Shown here: one piece after another, positions 1 through 6,305 of the stretch
Numbering within the stretch: the stretch's first letter is position 1
Layout: each line of letters begins with the position of its first letter
NCBI GenBank assembly: GCA_934281515.1
Contig: CAKQXG010000111.1
Location: 1-7,110, forward strand
DNA: 7,110 nucleotides
Source of the DNA: an uncultured Clostridia bacterium
GTDB lineage: Bacteria > Bacillota > Clostridia > Christensenellales > CAG-314
Direction: 5' to 3'
Notes under the pieces: model-generated
Databases searched by the model: none
Seen by the model: only the letters and a program-made list of their open reading frames with translations
What the model was told of the DNA's origin: nothing
Translations under genes and position numbers: made by a program

Positions 1-912
1 GTGCCACAACTCCTGGTTGAGGATCATCGGGGTTTTTACTTCCTGGTAGCCTGCGGCAATATGCTCCTTGCGCCAGAAGTCTTCGAGAGTGTTACGCAAC
101 ACCATGCCTTTGGGGAAGAAAAACGGAAAACCGGGACCTTCGTCGAAGATGTCAAACAGGTCAAGTTCCTTGCCGAGTTTTCTGTGGTCGCGGCGTTTGG
201 CCTCTTCCAGGCGAGTGATGTACTCGTCAAGTTCGGCTTTCTTTTCAAATGCGGTTCCGTAGATACGGGTCAACATCTTGTTGTGGATGTCGCCGCGCCA
301 ATATGCGCCGGCAATGCTTGTCAGCTTGTACACTTTAAGCTTGCCGGTAGACGACATGTGCGGTCCGCGGCAAAGGTCAACGTAGTCGCCCTGCGTGTAC
401 AGCGACACCGTGTCGGCTTCAAGCTCGGACAGAATCTCCACCTTGTAAAAATCACCGTGCTTCTTGAAGTATTCGATGGCTTCCAAACGGGGCATCTCGC
501 TGCGCACGATGGGCAGATCCGCCTTGACGATTTTGTCCATTTCGGCTTCTATCTTGGGCAGGTCTTCGGGAGCGATTACGGTCCCTTCGAAGTCGATGTC
601 GTAGTAGAAACCGTTTTTGATGCTGGGTCCGATGGCAAACTTGGCTTGCGGATACAAGTGGCTGATTGCCTGCGCCATAAGGTGCGCCGTGCTGTGACGA
701 AGCACTGCCAGGCCTTGCTCGTCTTTAAGGGTGTACACCTTGTAGGATGCGTCGCTGTCAATAACGTGGTTCATGTCCACTTCGACGCCGTCCACTTCGG
801 CGCATACGGCGTTGCGTGCCAGCCCTTGCGAAATGCTCTGCGCTACTTCGAGAGCAGTAACGGCATGGTCAAATTGTTTTACGCTTCCGTCGGGAAGAGT
901 GATGTTTATCAT
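1..912 (-). CDS. thrS: Threonyl-tRNA synthetase, N-terminal 304 residues (runs off left edge)
   Basis: Charges tRNA-Thr with threonine in the cytoplasm (class II synthetase). The reading frame is open from ATG at 912 to base 1 with no stop, so about half of a typical 640-residue ThrS is present. It begins MINITLPDGS, a TGS domain (about residues 1-62). The second, editing domain follows: HSTAH at 73-77 supplies H73 and H77 of the HxxxH motif, and DLCRGPH at 179-185 supplies C181 and H185, the set that hydrolyses mischarged Ser-tRNA-Thr. The class II core begins near residue 250 (LDLFDIFDEGPGFPF, then GYQEVKTPM, a motif 1-like segment ending in TP). The start is supported by GGAGG at 920-924 with seven bases to the ATG. 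The gene is preceded by a T-box leader and its own promoter. The catalytic motifs 2 and 3 lie outside the window, so intactness cannot be judged. Confidence 0.96.
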   Translation of the reverse strand, partial: MINITLPDGSVKQFDHAVTALEVAQSISQGLARNAVCAEVDGVEVDMNHVIDSDASYKVYTLKDEQGLAVLRHSTAHLMAQAISHLYPQAKFAIGPSIKNGFYYDIDFEGTVIAPEDLPKIEAEMDKIVKADLPIVRSEMPRLEAIEYFKKHGDFYKVEILSELEADTVSLYTQGDYVDLCRGPHMSSTGKLKVYKLTSIAGAYWRGDIHNKMLTRIYGTAFEKKAELDEYITRLEEAKRRDHRKLGKELDLFDIFDEGPGFPFFFPKGMVLRNTLEDFWRKEHIAAGYQEVKTPMILNQELWH

Positions 913-968
913 AAAAATTCCTCCGTGATCGTTTTACTTTGTTGTTTGTAACAGTCCGCCGGGTTTAC

Positions 969-1019
969 AAAAAAAACGTCCTTACATGTACGGCACAAAT
1001 GTGCCCACACATAAGGACG
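969..1019 (-). terminator. Attenuator terminator of the thrS T-box leader
   Basis: Intrinsic terminator read on the minus strand. CGTCCTTA (1019-1012) pairs with TAAGGACG (984-977), followed by a weaker inner part and a GGCAC/GTGCC top stem (1005-1001 with 996-992) closing a four-base loop. Eight T residues follow at once (976-969). The outer stem competes with the T-box antiterminator for bases 1016-1012, so it forms when charged tRNA-Thr leaves the antiterminator unstabilised. Confidence 0.92.
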
Positions 1020-1205
1020 AAAATTACTTCCGCGGTTCCACCTTACTTGACGGCTTGCGCCGTCCGCTTTGTCGTTTGCTGCGTGCAAACATACGTGTCC
1101 AAGCTCGGTGGTAACAATGCAACTCCCCTGCGACGATTCCACCGTCCGCCGCTCTCTGTAAGGTTGCGCATGCATGTCTTGTCCGTGCCGTACGACTGTT
1201 AAGTT
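969..1205 (-). ncRNA. T-box riboswitch controlling thrS
   Basis: Leader RNA that senses uncharged tRNA-Thr and allows thrS transcription when threonylation is low. On the minus strand the T-box core AAGGTGGAACCGCG lies at 1044-1031. Upstream is a Stem I with the AGAGAG motif (1157-1152), a GCAAC/GTTGC helix (1167-1163 with 1123-1119) and a CAAG/CTTG helix (1181-1178 with 1103-1100). The 3' strand between these helices holds two adjacent ACC triplets (1112-1110 and 1109-1107), ACC being a threonine codon at the expected specifier position. A perfect 6-bp hairpin with a GCAA loop (1064-1049) fits Stem III. TAAGG (1045-1041) can pair with CCTTA (1016-1012) to form the antiterminator, and the same CCTTA is used by the terminator. 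The 5' end is inferred from the promoter; the full fold was not computed. Confidence 0.93.
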
Positions 1206-1211
1206 AGCCTA

Positions 1212-1240
1212 ATTGTAATCCTTTTTTTGCACCGTGTCAA
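1212..1240 (-). promoter_or_regulatory. Sigma-A-type promoter of the thrS leader
   Basis: Minus-strand -35 TTGACA (1240-1235, perfect) and -10 TACAAT (1217-1212, five of six) with a 17-base spacer that contains an A-run. Transcription would start near 1205. The -35 lies only 6 bp beyond the acetyltransferase stop codon, so thrS has its own transcript, although read-through from upstream is not excluded. Confidence 0.85.
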
Positions 1241-1246
1241 CTGTTT

Positions 1247-1804
1247 TTACTTGTTTTTTGCGCTGTTGTTGAGCAAAGAAAGCCAACTTTGCCTGTCGCC
1301 ATATGCGGATGTGTGATACATAAACTGTTTGACATGGACAAACCCGCATTTTTGTTGCACTCGATAGGAACGTTGATTGTCAACGGAATGACCGCATACC
1401 AAAAAATCCAATCCCACCTTTTCAAACAGATATCGAATTACGGCTTGCACCGCTTCAGTCATAAGTCCCCTGCCCCACAAGTCGGCGGCAAGCACATAGC
1501 CGAGTTCTCTGCCTTGTTTGTCGGCAAGTTCGGGAAGCAAACTTTCGTCATAGCGTTCCACTCCCAGCGACCCGACAACCTTGCCGTTGTAGACAATGGC
1601 AAAGTTGTTTTTATTGGCAATAAACATGTCCAATATACGTTGCGATTCGGCTTTATCCTTGTGTGGCGACCACCCGGCAGGCTGTCCTACACCGTCAACC
1701 GAGGCGTATTCGAACAAGTCGTCCAGATCATCACGACAAAACGGGCGCAAGGTAAGTCGTTGTGTTTTAAGTACTACGTCAGAGATATCGATTTGTGCAT
1801 TCAT
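1247..1804 (-). CDS. GNAT-family N-acetyltransferase (RimJ/RimL-like)
   Basis: A 185-residue protein of the Acetyltransf_3 type, which moves an acetyl group from acetyl-CoA to an amine; the acceptor cannot be told from sequence. The N-terminal strand LKTQRLTLRPF (12-22) is typical of RimJ/RimL-like proteins. Motif A is ELGYVLAADLWGRGLMTEAV (100-119), with GRGLMTE as the CoA pyrophosphate loop, and motif B is NQRSYRVQQKCGF (143-155). The start is uncertain. I chose ATG at 1804 because the family usually begins about ten residues before the RLxLR strand. An in-frame TTG at 1831 would add nine residues. Neither has a good Shine-Dalgarno, which suggests modest expression. It sits between two synthetase genes on the same strand, in its own interval between the valS terminator and the thrS promoter. 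Ribosomal-protein acetylation is possible but is inference from the family. Confidence 0.85.
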   Translation of the reverse strand: MNAQIDISDVVLKTQRLTLRPFCRDDLDDLFEYASVDGVGQPAGWSPHKDKAESQRILDMFIANKNNFAIVYNGKVVGSLGVERYDESLLPELADKQGRELGYVLAADLWGRGLMTEAVQAVIRYLFEKVGLDFLVCGHSVDNQRSYRVQQKCGFVHVKQFMYHTSAYGDRQSWLSLLNNSAKNK

Positions 1805-1896
1805 TTTATTGCAGACAATCAATTTGTCCAATCATTTATTCAATTAGAGCAGGATATTTGTCGATAAAGGGTTATTTTACTATGTATCGGCAAACG

Positions 1897-1934
1897 GAAA
1901 AGGGCAAGCGAACGACAAATACGTTTTTTGCCCT
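1897..1934 (-). terminator. Probable intrinsic terminator after valS
   Basis: On the minus strand AGGGCAA (1934-1928) pairs with TTGCCCT (1907-1901), with a possible inner AACG/CGTT helix, followed by a short U-run (1900-1897, counting on from the final stem base) and then further pyrimidines. It lies 35 bp past the valS stop codon. The U-run is short, so some read-through into the acetyltransferase gene is plausible. Confidence 0.65.
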
Positions 1935-1968
1935 CATCCGCCAATATTTTTCTCCGATTGTAAGGCAA

Positions 1969-4587
1969 CTAGTCTTTCAATTCTTCCAACCTTGCCAACA
2001 GTTGCGTGCGCAGTTCTTCGAAGCGAGCCAATTTGGCACGTTCGTTTTCTATCAGTTTGGCAGGAGCTTTGCTTACAAAGCCTTCGTTGGACAGTTTGCC
2101 GTTGGCGCGCGCAATCTCGTTGTTGACGTTGTCAAGCTCCTTGGTTATGCGTTCGATTTCCTTGTCCTTGTCCACAAGGTCGCCCAAGGGAACCTGACAC
2201 TTTGCCGCAACGCCCACCGCATTGACCGTTTTGTCGCCTGCAGGTGCAGTACCGAACACGACTTCTTCCAGGCCGCACAGTTTGGCAAGGTAGATGTCAC
2301 ATGCCGTAATGCGTTCGTCGGACGGCTCCACGTACAAGCGGATACGCTTGCTTGGAGCAACGCCGTACTCGGTACGAATGTTGCGGATCTTGGCGACAAG
2401 CTCCTTCAACTCTTCCACTAGTTGAGCCTCGGACGGGAAATTAAGACTGTCGCACACCGTCGGGTAACGCTGTATCATTATGCTTTCGCCGTGATTGGGC
2501 AACGCCTGATAGATTTCCTCGGTAATAAACGGCACAAACGGGTGCAGCAGTTTGAGTATCTTGTCAAGCACGTACACAAGTACCGACAGCGTGTCGATGC
2601 GAGCCTCGTCGTCGGTGCCGTACAACACGGGTTTGGTCAACTCGATGTACCAATCGCAAAATTCGCTCCACACAAAGTCGTACAATGCTTGGCAGCTCAT
2701 TCCCAACTCGAACTTTTCGGTAAGGTCGGTGACGGTTGCCGTAATGTCGTTGAGGCGGGTCAAAATCCACTTGTCGGCAAGAGTCAGTTTGCAGTCGGCA
2801 ATGTCAGCTTTCAGCGACTTGCCTTCGCAATTCATCAACACGAAACGACTTGCGTTCCAGATTTTGTTCATAAAATTGCGCGTGCCTTCGATTTTGTCCG
2901 ACGAGAAACGTATGTCGCTTCCGTTTGCAACGCCGTTAAGCAATGCAAAACGCAACGTGTCCGCGCCGTACTCGTCGATAAACTTGACGGGGTCAACGCC
3001 GTTGCCGAGCGACTTGCTCATCTTGCGCCCTTGCTCGTCGCGGACGATGCCGTGCATCAACACGTCGTGGAAAGGCACTTCGCCCGTGTTGTACAGCGAA
3101 CTGAAAATCATGCGCGCCACCCAGAAGAAAATGATGTCGTAGCCGCAACTGAGTACGCTTGTGGGGAAGAACGCCTTGAAGTCGTCGCTGTCCTCGCAAA
3201 ATCCCAGCGTACTGAACGGCCACAGCGCACTGCTGAACCAGGTGTCAAGCACGTCTTCGTCCTGATGTATATGTGTGCTGCCGCACTTCGGGCAGACGGT
3301 CGGGTCGGTTTCTTCGCAAATCTCCGCACCGCAGTCGTCGCAGTACCACACGGGAATACGATGCCCCCACCAGAGTTGACGGGAAATACACCAGTCGCGG
3401 ATATTCTCCATCCAGTTGAAATAGGTCTTTTCAAAGCGGTCGGGGTGGAATTTGATTTCGCCGTTTTTGACAGCCGCAATGGCAGGCTTGGCGAGGGGTT
3501 CCATCTTGACAAACCACTGCTTGGACACAATCGGCTCTACCGTGGTATGGCAACGATAGCAACTGCCCACGTTGTGTTTGTGCGGCTCGATCTTTTGCAA
3601 AATGCCCATCTCTTTAAGGCGTGCGACGATTTGTTTGCGACACTCGTAACGATCCAAACCGGCAAATTCCCCGGCGTTTTCGTTCATTGTGCCGTCGTCG
3701 TTCATAACGCGAATGACAGGCAGGTTGTGGCGACGACCGACCTCGAAGTCGTTGGGGTCGTGCGCAGGCGTGATTTTGACTACGCCGGTGCCGAATTCCA
3801 TGTCGACATACTCGTCGGCAATGACGGGAATTTCTCTGTTGACAAAGGGTACGACAACCGTTTTGCCGACAAGGTCCTTGTAGCGTTCGTCGTTGGGGTT
3901 GACGGCAACGGCAGTGTCACCAAGCATGGTTTCGGGACGGGTGGTTGCAAACGTAACCGTCGTTTTGCCGTCGGGGGTCGTGTAGCCGTAATGCCAGAAG
4001 TGACCGTCTTGCTCGGAGTACTCCACTTCGGCGTCGGACAGCGCAGTCTGACAAACGGGGCACCAGTTGATGATACGATTGCCGCGGTAAATAAGTCCGT
4101 CCTTGTACATTTTGACAAAAGCACGGCGCACGGCGTGACTGCATTTTTCGTCCATGGTAAAGGCAAGACGAGTCCAGTCGCAACTACTGCCCAGACATTT
4201 CAGTTGCTCCACGATACGTCCGCCGTACTCTTCCTTCCACTGCCAGGCACGTTTAAGAAAGCCTTCGCGACCGAGGTCGTGCTTGTCGATACCTTGTTTT
4301 TTAAGCGCTTCGACAATCTTAACTTCGGTTGCAATGCTAGCGTGGTCGGTGCCGGGCAACCACAATGTGTTGTATCCCTGCATGCGTTTGAAGCGTATAA
4401 GGGTATCTTGTATGGCATTGTCCAAGCCGTGTCCCAGGTGCAATTGCCCGGTGATGTTGGGCGGCGGCGTAACCATACTGAAATATGGTTTGCCCACTTC
4501 TGCCTTGGGCGTAAAGTATCCTTGGTTCATCCACCAACGGTACAAATCCTTCTCAAACATGTTTGGTTGGTAACTTTTTTCAAGCAT
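1969..4587 (-). CDS. valS: Valyl-tRNA synthetase, complete (872 aa)
   Basis: Class I synthetase that charges tRNA-Val with valine in the cytoplasm and edits Thr-tRNA-Val. HLGH, the HIGH motif, is at 50-53 after PPPNITGQL; KMSKS is at 522-526. The CP1 editing domain shows TTRPETMLGDTAVAV (215-229) and GTGVVKITPAHDPNDFEVG (266-284). Cysteine pairs CPVC (176-179), CYRC (343-346), CDDC (416-419) and CPKC (432-435) fit the two zinc knuckles of bacterial ValS. The anticodon-binding domain follows KMSKS, and the charged C-terminal stretch (about 806-872) is the usual tRNA-binding coiled coil. The length is normal. The start at 4587 is backed by AAGGAG (4601-4596) with eight bases between. A T-box leader lies upstream and a terminator downstream. 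No defects were seen. Confidence 0.98.
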   Translation of the reverse strand: MLEKSYQPNMFEKDLYRWWMNQGYFTPKAEVGKPYFSMVTPPPNITGQLHLGHGLDNAIQDTLIRFKRMQGYNTLWLPGTDHASIATEVKIVEALKKQGIDKHDLGREGFLKRAWQWKEEYGGRIVEQLKCLGSSCDWTRLAFTMDEKCSHAVRRAFVKMYKDGLIYRGNRIINWCPVCQTALSDAEVEYSEQDGHFWHYGYTTPDGKTTVTFATTRPETMLGDTAVAVNPNDERYKDLVGKTVVVPFVNREIPVIADEYVDMEFGTGVVKITPAHDPNDFEVGRRHNLPVIRVMNDDGTMNENAGEFAGLDRYECRKQIVARLKEMGILQKIEPHKHNVGSCYRCHTTVEPIVSKQWFVKMEPLAKPAIAAVKNGEIKFHPDRFEKTYFNWMENIRDWCISRQLWWGHRIPVWYCDDCGAEICEETDPTVCPKCGSTHIHQDEDVLDTWFSSALWPFSTLGFCEDSDDFKAFFPTSVLSCGYDIIFFWVARMIFSSLYNTGEVPFHDVLMHGIVRDEQGRKMSKSLGNGVDPVKFIDEYGADTLRFALLNGVANGSDIRFSSDKIEGTRNFMNKIWNASRFVLMNCEGKSLKADIADCKLTLADKWILTRLNDITATVTDLTEKFELGMSCQALYDFVWSEFCDWYIELTKPVLYGTDDEARIDTLSVLVYVLDKILKLLHPFVPFITEEIYQALPNHGESIMIQRYPTVCDSLNFPSEAQLVEELKELVAKIRNIRTEYGVAPSKRIRLYVEPSDERITACDIYLAKLCGLEEVVFGTAPAGDKTVNAVGVAAKCQVPLGDLVDKDKEIERITKELDNVNNEIARANGKLSNEGFVSKAPAKLIENERAKLARFEELRTQLLARLEELKD

Positions 4588-4651
4588 AAATCGTTCTCCT
4601 TACAATTGTATCTATTTTGGTTGTTTGGGCGGTTTTGGGGAAATTTACGGC

Positions 4652-4694
4652 ATTATATCGGCTTTTTAGCGTACTATGTCTGTAATAGTACTAT
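4652..4694 (-). promoter_or_regulatory. Candidate second valS promoter with inverted-repeat operator
   Basis: The stretch 4602-4731 between the valS attenuator and the valS ribosome binding site holds no gene. Within it, a perfect TATAAT lies at 4657-4652 on the minus strand, with only a weak -35-like CAGACA at 4682-4677 (19-base spacer). The perfect inverted repeat GTACTAT (4671-4677) / ATAGTAC (4685-4691) with a 7-base centre covers that -35 region, and ATAGTACTAT (4685-4694) is itself palindromic. A transcript from here would skip the T-box. The sequence elements are seen; the promoter and operator role is inference. Confidence 0.3.
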
Positions 4695-4731
4695 ACAAAA
4701 CGGCGATTTTTGTAGTAGTTGAGCCTTTGAT

Positions 4732-4783
4732 AAAAAGAAAAGCCCCTTGACGAGGACAAAATACAGTCCTTGGTCAAAGGGCG
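4732..4783 (-). terminator. Attenuator terminator of the valS T-box leader
   Basis: On the minus strand GCCCTTTGAC (4782-4773) pairs with GTCAAGGGGC (4751-4742, including one G-U pair). After a small internal loop, AGGAC (4770-4766) pairs with GTCCT (4757-4753) around an eight-base loop. The U-rich tail TTTTCTTTTT follows (4741-4732). This strong terminator is mutually exclusive with the antiterminator pairing at 4780-4775. Confidence 0.93.
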
Positions 4784-5049
4784 AAAAATCCGCGGTACCA
4801 CCTTTGTTCGTTGGCAGTCAGAGTACGATTTGCACAATCTACGACTTCATTGCCAACCTCGTTTGCCTGTGCGCAGGGACGTGCAACACTACTTTCGCAC
4901 ATACACTGCGTGCGCCGTTTCGCATTGCAAGCCGAACAAACTACATTTGCGCAAGGGTGTCATGCGGAATTCTCACCATAGTCCGCTCTCTCTTATGCAC
5001 CTTTGCCAAACCTTTTGTCCGTACGTCCTTTTGTCGGACGTTTGCTTCT
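4732..5049 (-). ncRNA. T-box riboswitch controlling valS
   Basis: Leader RNA that senses uncharged tRNA-Val. The core AAAGGTGGTACCGCG lies at 4805-4791 on the minus strand. Stem I can be traced: GGACAAA (5020-5014) with TTTGTTC (4940-4934), TTTG with CAAA, and GCAAAGGTG with CACCCTTGC with a single mismatch, capped by a region with an AGAGAG motif (around 4993-4986). The 3' side of the internal loop reads TGTAG, giving GUA (4944-4942), a valine codon at the specifier position. GTTGGCA/TGCCAAC (4857-4851 with 4816-4810) fits Stem III. CAAAGG (4806-4801) can pair with CCTTTG (4780-4775) as antiterminator, using bases that otherwise sit in the terminator. The 5' end is inferred from the promoter. 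Confidence 0.93.
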
Positions 5050-5054
5050 ACCCA

Positions 5055-5083
5055 ATTGTACCACAAACTCCGTTGCGACGCAA
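5055..5083 (-). promoter_or_regulatory. Promoter of the valS T-box leader
   Basis: Minus-strand -10 TACAAT (5060-5055) preceded by TGG, giving an extended -10 (TGnTACAAT). A weak -35 TTGCGT lies at 5083-5078, 17 bases upstream. Transcription would start near 5049, just ahead of the first T-box helices. The extended -10 probably compensates for the poor -35. Confidence 0.65.
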
Positions 5084-5140
5084 CCGTTTTGCTACTATTT
5101 GACAAACCAAAGTAACACTTTTTGCTTTAAACAAATAGGA

Positions 5141-5146
5141 TACAAT
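5141..5146 (+). promoter_or_regulatory. Possible -10 box for the ABC transporter operon
   Basis: TACAAT on the plus strand, 17 bp before the solute-binding protein start. No good -35 is found at 16-18 bases; a perfect TTGACA at 5099-5104 is 36 bp upstream, too far for this -10 and without a good -10 of its own at 17 bases. If this -10 is used, the 5' leader would be only about ten bases and start at the ribosome binding site. The gap 5101-5163 is too short for a metabolite riboswitch. Confidence 0.35.
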
Positions 5147-5163
5147 ATGTAAGGGAGGTTTCG

Positions 5164-6156
5164 ATGAAGAAATTTGCTTGCGTGGCGCTTGTCGTTGCGC
5201 TTGTGTGCCTGAGCGCCGCATTGTTTACAGGGTGCGACAAAGACGACAACACCGTGCACCTGACGGAGGTTACGCACAGTTTGTTTTACGCGCCGCAGTA
5301 TGTGGCGATGGGACTAGGCTACTTTGAAAAAGAAGGTCTGAACGTGGAAGTATCCAACGGCAGCGGCGCAGACAACGTGATGACGGCGTTGTTGACAGGC
5401 GAAGCCGACATAGGTTTGATGGGTTGCGAAGCCAACATCTACGTGTATCTGCAAGGCAAAAAAGACTATCCGCGCGTAATAGGACAGTTGACAAAGCGCG
5501 ACGGAAGTTTTTTGGTAGCGCGTACACCCGACGACAATTTTGACTACAAGGGAATGGATGGCAAAACGGTACTTATGGGCAGAACGGGCGGCATGCCTGC
5601 AATGATATTGCAATATGTACTTAACAACCGCGGCTACAAAGACGGCGTCAACATCACCATGGACTACAGCATACAGTTCGGCGCGTTGGGGCCTGCCTTT
5701 ACAGGCGGTACGGGCGACTATGTGCCGTTGTTTGAACCTGCGGCAAGTCAACTTGTGACGGAAGGCAAGGGATACATCGTGTCGTCTATCGGACAGGACA
5801 GCGGCGAAATACCCTACACCTGCTACACCGCCACAACCGACTTTTTGTCAAAACACGGCGACAAAGCAACCAAGTTTTTGCGTGCCGTCTGGAAAGGAAC
5901 CGACTATGTGTTGAGCCACTCTGCCGAGGAAATTGCCAAGGTCGTTGCCCCCTACTTTGACGGAACAAAAAACGATTTGTTGGTGAAGGCGCTAGAGAAC
6001 TACAAGAAAGCCGACGTATGGACGACAACACCCATGACCGACAAACAAGCCTTTGTACGCATACAGGACATAATGGAAAACGCGGGACAGCTTGCCAAAC
6101 GCGTAGACTACGACGTGATTGTTGACAACACCTATGCGGGACAAATCCGCAAATAA
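5164..6156 (+). CDS. ABC importer solute-binding lipoprotein, NMT1/SsuA-like (330 aa)
   Basis: Extracytoplasmic receptor of a NitT/TauT-type ABC importer, anchored to the outer face of the membrane by a lipid. The N-terminus has KK, a hydrophobic stretch and the lipobox LFTGC with the lipidated cysteine at residue 24. The mature part has the family layout: FYAPQYVAMGLGYFEKEGLNVEV (seen at 41-63), then GSGADNVMTALLTGEADIGL (66-85), the ligand-lobe pattern in which the protein scans for small aromatic or sulfonate-like solutes. EPAASQL (191-197) begins a later conserved loop. The start is clear: AAGGGAGG at 5151-5158, five bases before ATG. It is the first gene of a plus-strand operon with an ATPase and a probable permease. 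Relatives bind taurine, alkanesulfonates, nitrate, thiamine precursors or riboflavin; nothing here decides between them. Confidence 0.9.
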   Translation: MKKFACVALVVALVCLSAALFTGCDKDDNTVHLTEVTHSLFYAPQYVAMGLGYFEKEGLNVEVSNGSGADNVMTALLTGEADIGLMGCEANIYVYLQGKKDYPRVIGQLTKRDGSFLVARTPDDNFDYKGMDGKTVLMGRTGGMPAMILQYVLNNRGYKDGVNITMDYSIQFGALGPAFTGGTGDYVPLFEPAASQLVTEGKGYIVSSIGQDSGEIPYTCYTATTDFLSKHGDKATKFLRAVWKGTDYVLSHSAEEIAKVVAPYFDGTKNDLLVKALENYKKADVWTTTPMTDKQAFVRIQDIMENAGQLAKRVDYDVIVDNTYAGQIRK

Positions 6157-6305
6157 CACGTTCGGCAAAAGTCTCCTGAACAGATAAACTGCAAATAGGT
6201 TACAACTCAACGTACAATATTGGGGGGGGGGAACCGACAAGTCGATTTAAACGACTGCCCATCGGACATTCCATATACTGTACAAAAAACACAAAGGGGA
6301 AAACT
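6157..6305 (+). other. 149-bp gap between binding protein and ATPase genes
   Basis: No gene is seen. The gap holds a weak imperfect hairpin just after the stop (GTTCGG 6160-6165 with CCTGAAC 6175-6181, one bulge, no T-run), a TACAAT at 6213-6218, a run of ten G, and a nested hairpin (CCGA 6234-6237 with TCGG 6262-6265 around AGTCG 6240-6244 with CGACT 6252-6256). Such a gap could lower ATPase and permease output relative to the binding protein, as is common in importer operons; that is inference. Confidence 0.5.
6222..6231 (+). repeat. Homopolymeric G10 tract
   Basis: Ten consecutive G residues, starting three bases after a TACAAT box (6213-6218) and 74 bp before the ATPase start. It is non-coding on the plus strand. 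Its length could vary by slippage, or it could be a sequencing or assembly error. Confidence 0.85.

Noticed and set aside
1..951. 316-codon open frame on the plus strand
   Set aside because: It runs antisense to thrS, which has clear TGS and editing motifs and a ribosome binding site.
939..1202. Open frames of 87-88 codons on both strands in the thrS leader
   Set aside because: They overlap the T-box RNA, whose conserved core and helices explain the sequence.
1289..1867. 192-codon open frame on the plus strand
   Set aside because: It is antisense to the GNAT gene; the minus-strand product has both acetyl-CoA motifs and this one has none.
2422..4722. 766-codon open frame on the plus strand
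   Set aside because: It lies antisense to valS, whose motifs are complete and well placed. The translated product has no recognisable domain and looks like a codon-bias shadow.
4747..5115. Open frames of 110-122 codons across the valS leader
   Set aside because: They cover the T-box RNA and its terminator and have no recognisable protein features.
5101..5163. Metabolite riboswitch (TPP or similar) ahead of the transporter
   Set aside because: The gap is too short and shows no conserved riboswitch core on the plus strand.
6160..6181. Hairpin after the solute-binding protein gene as a terminator
   Set aside because: The stem is short and bulged and no T-run follows, so it does not qualify as an intrinsic terminator; it may at most affect transcript stability.
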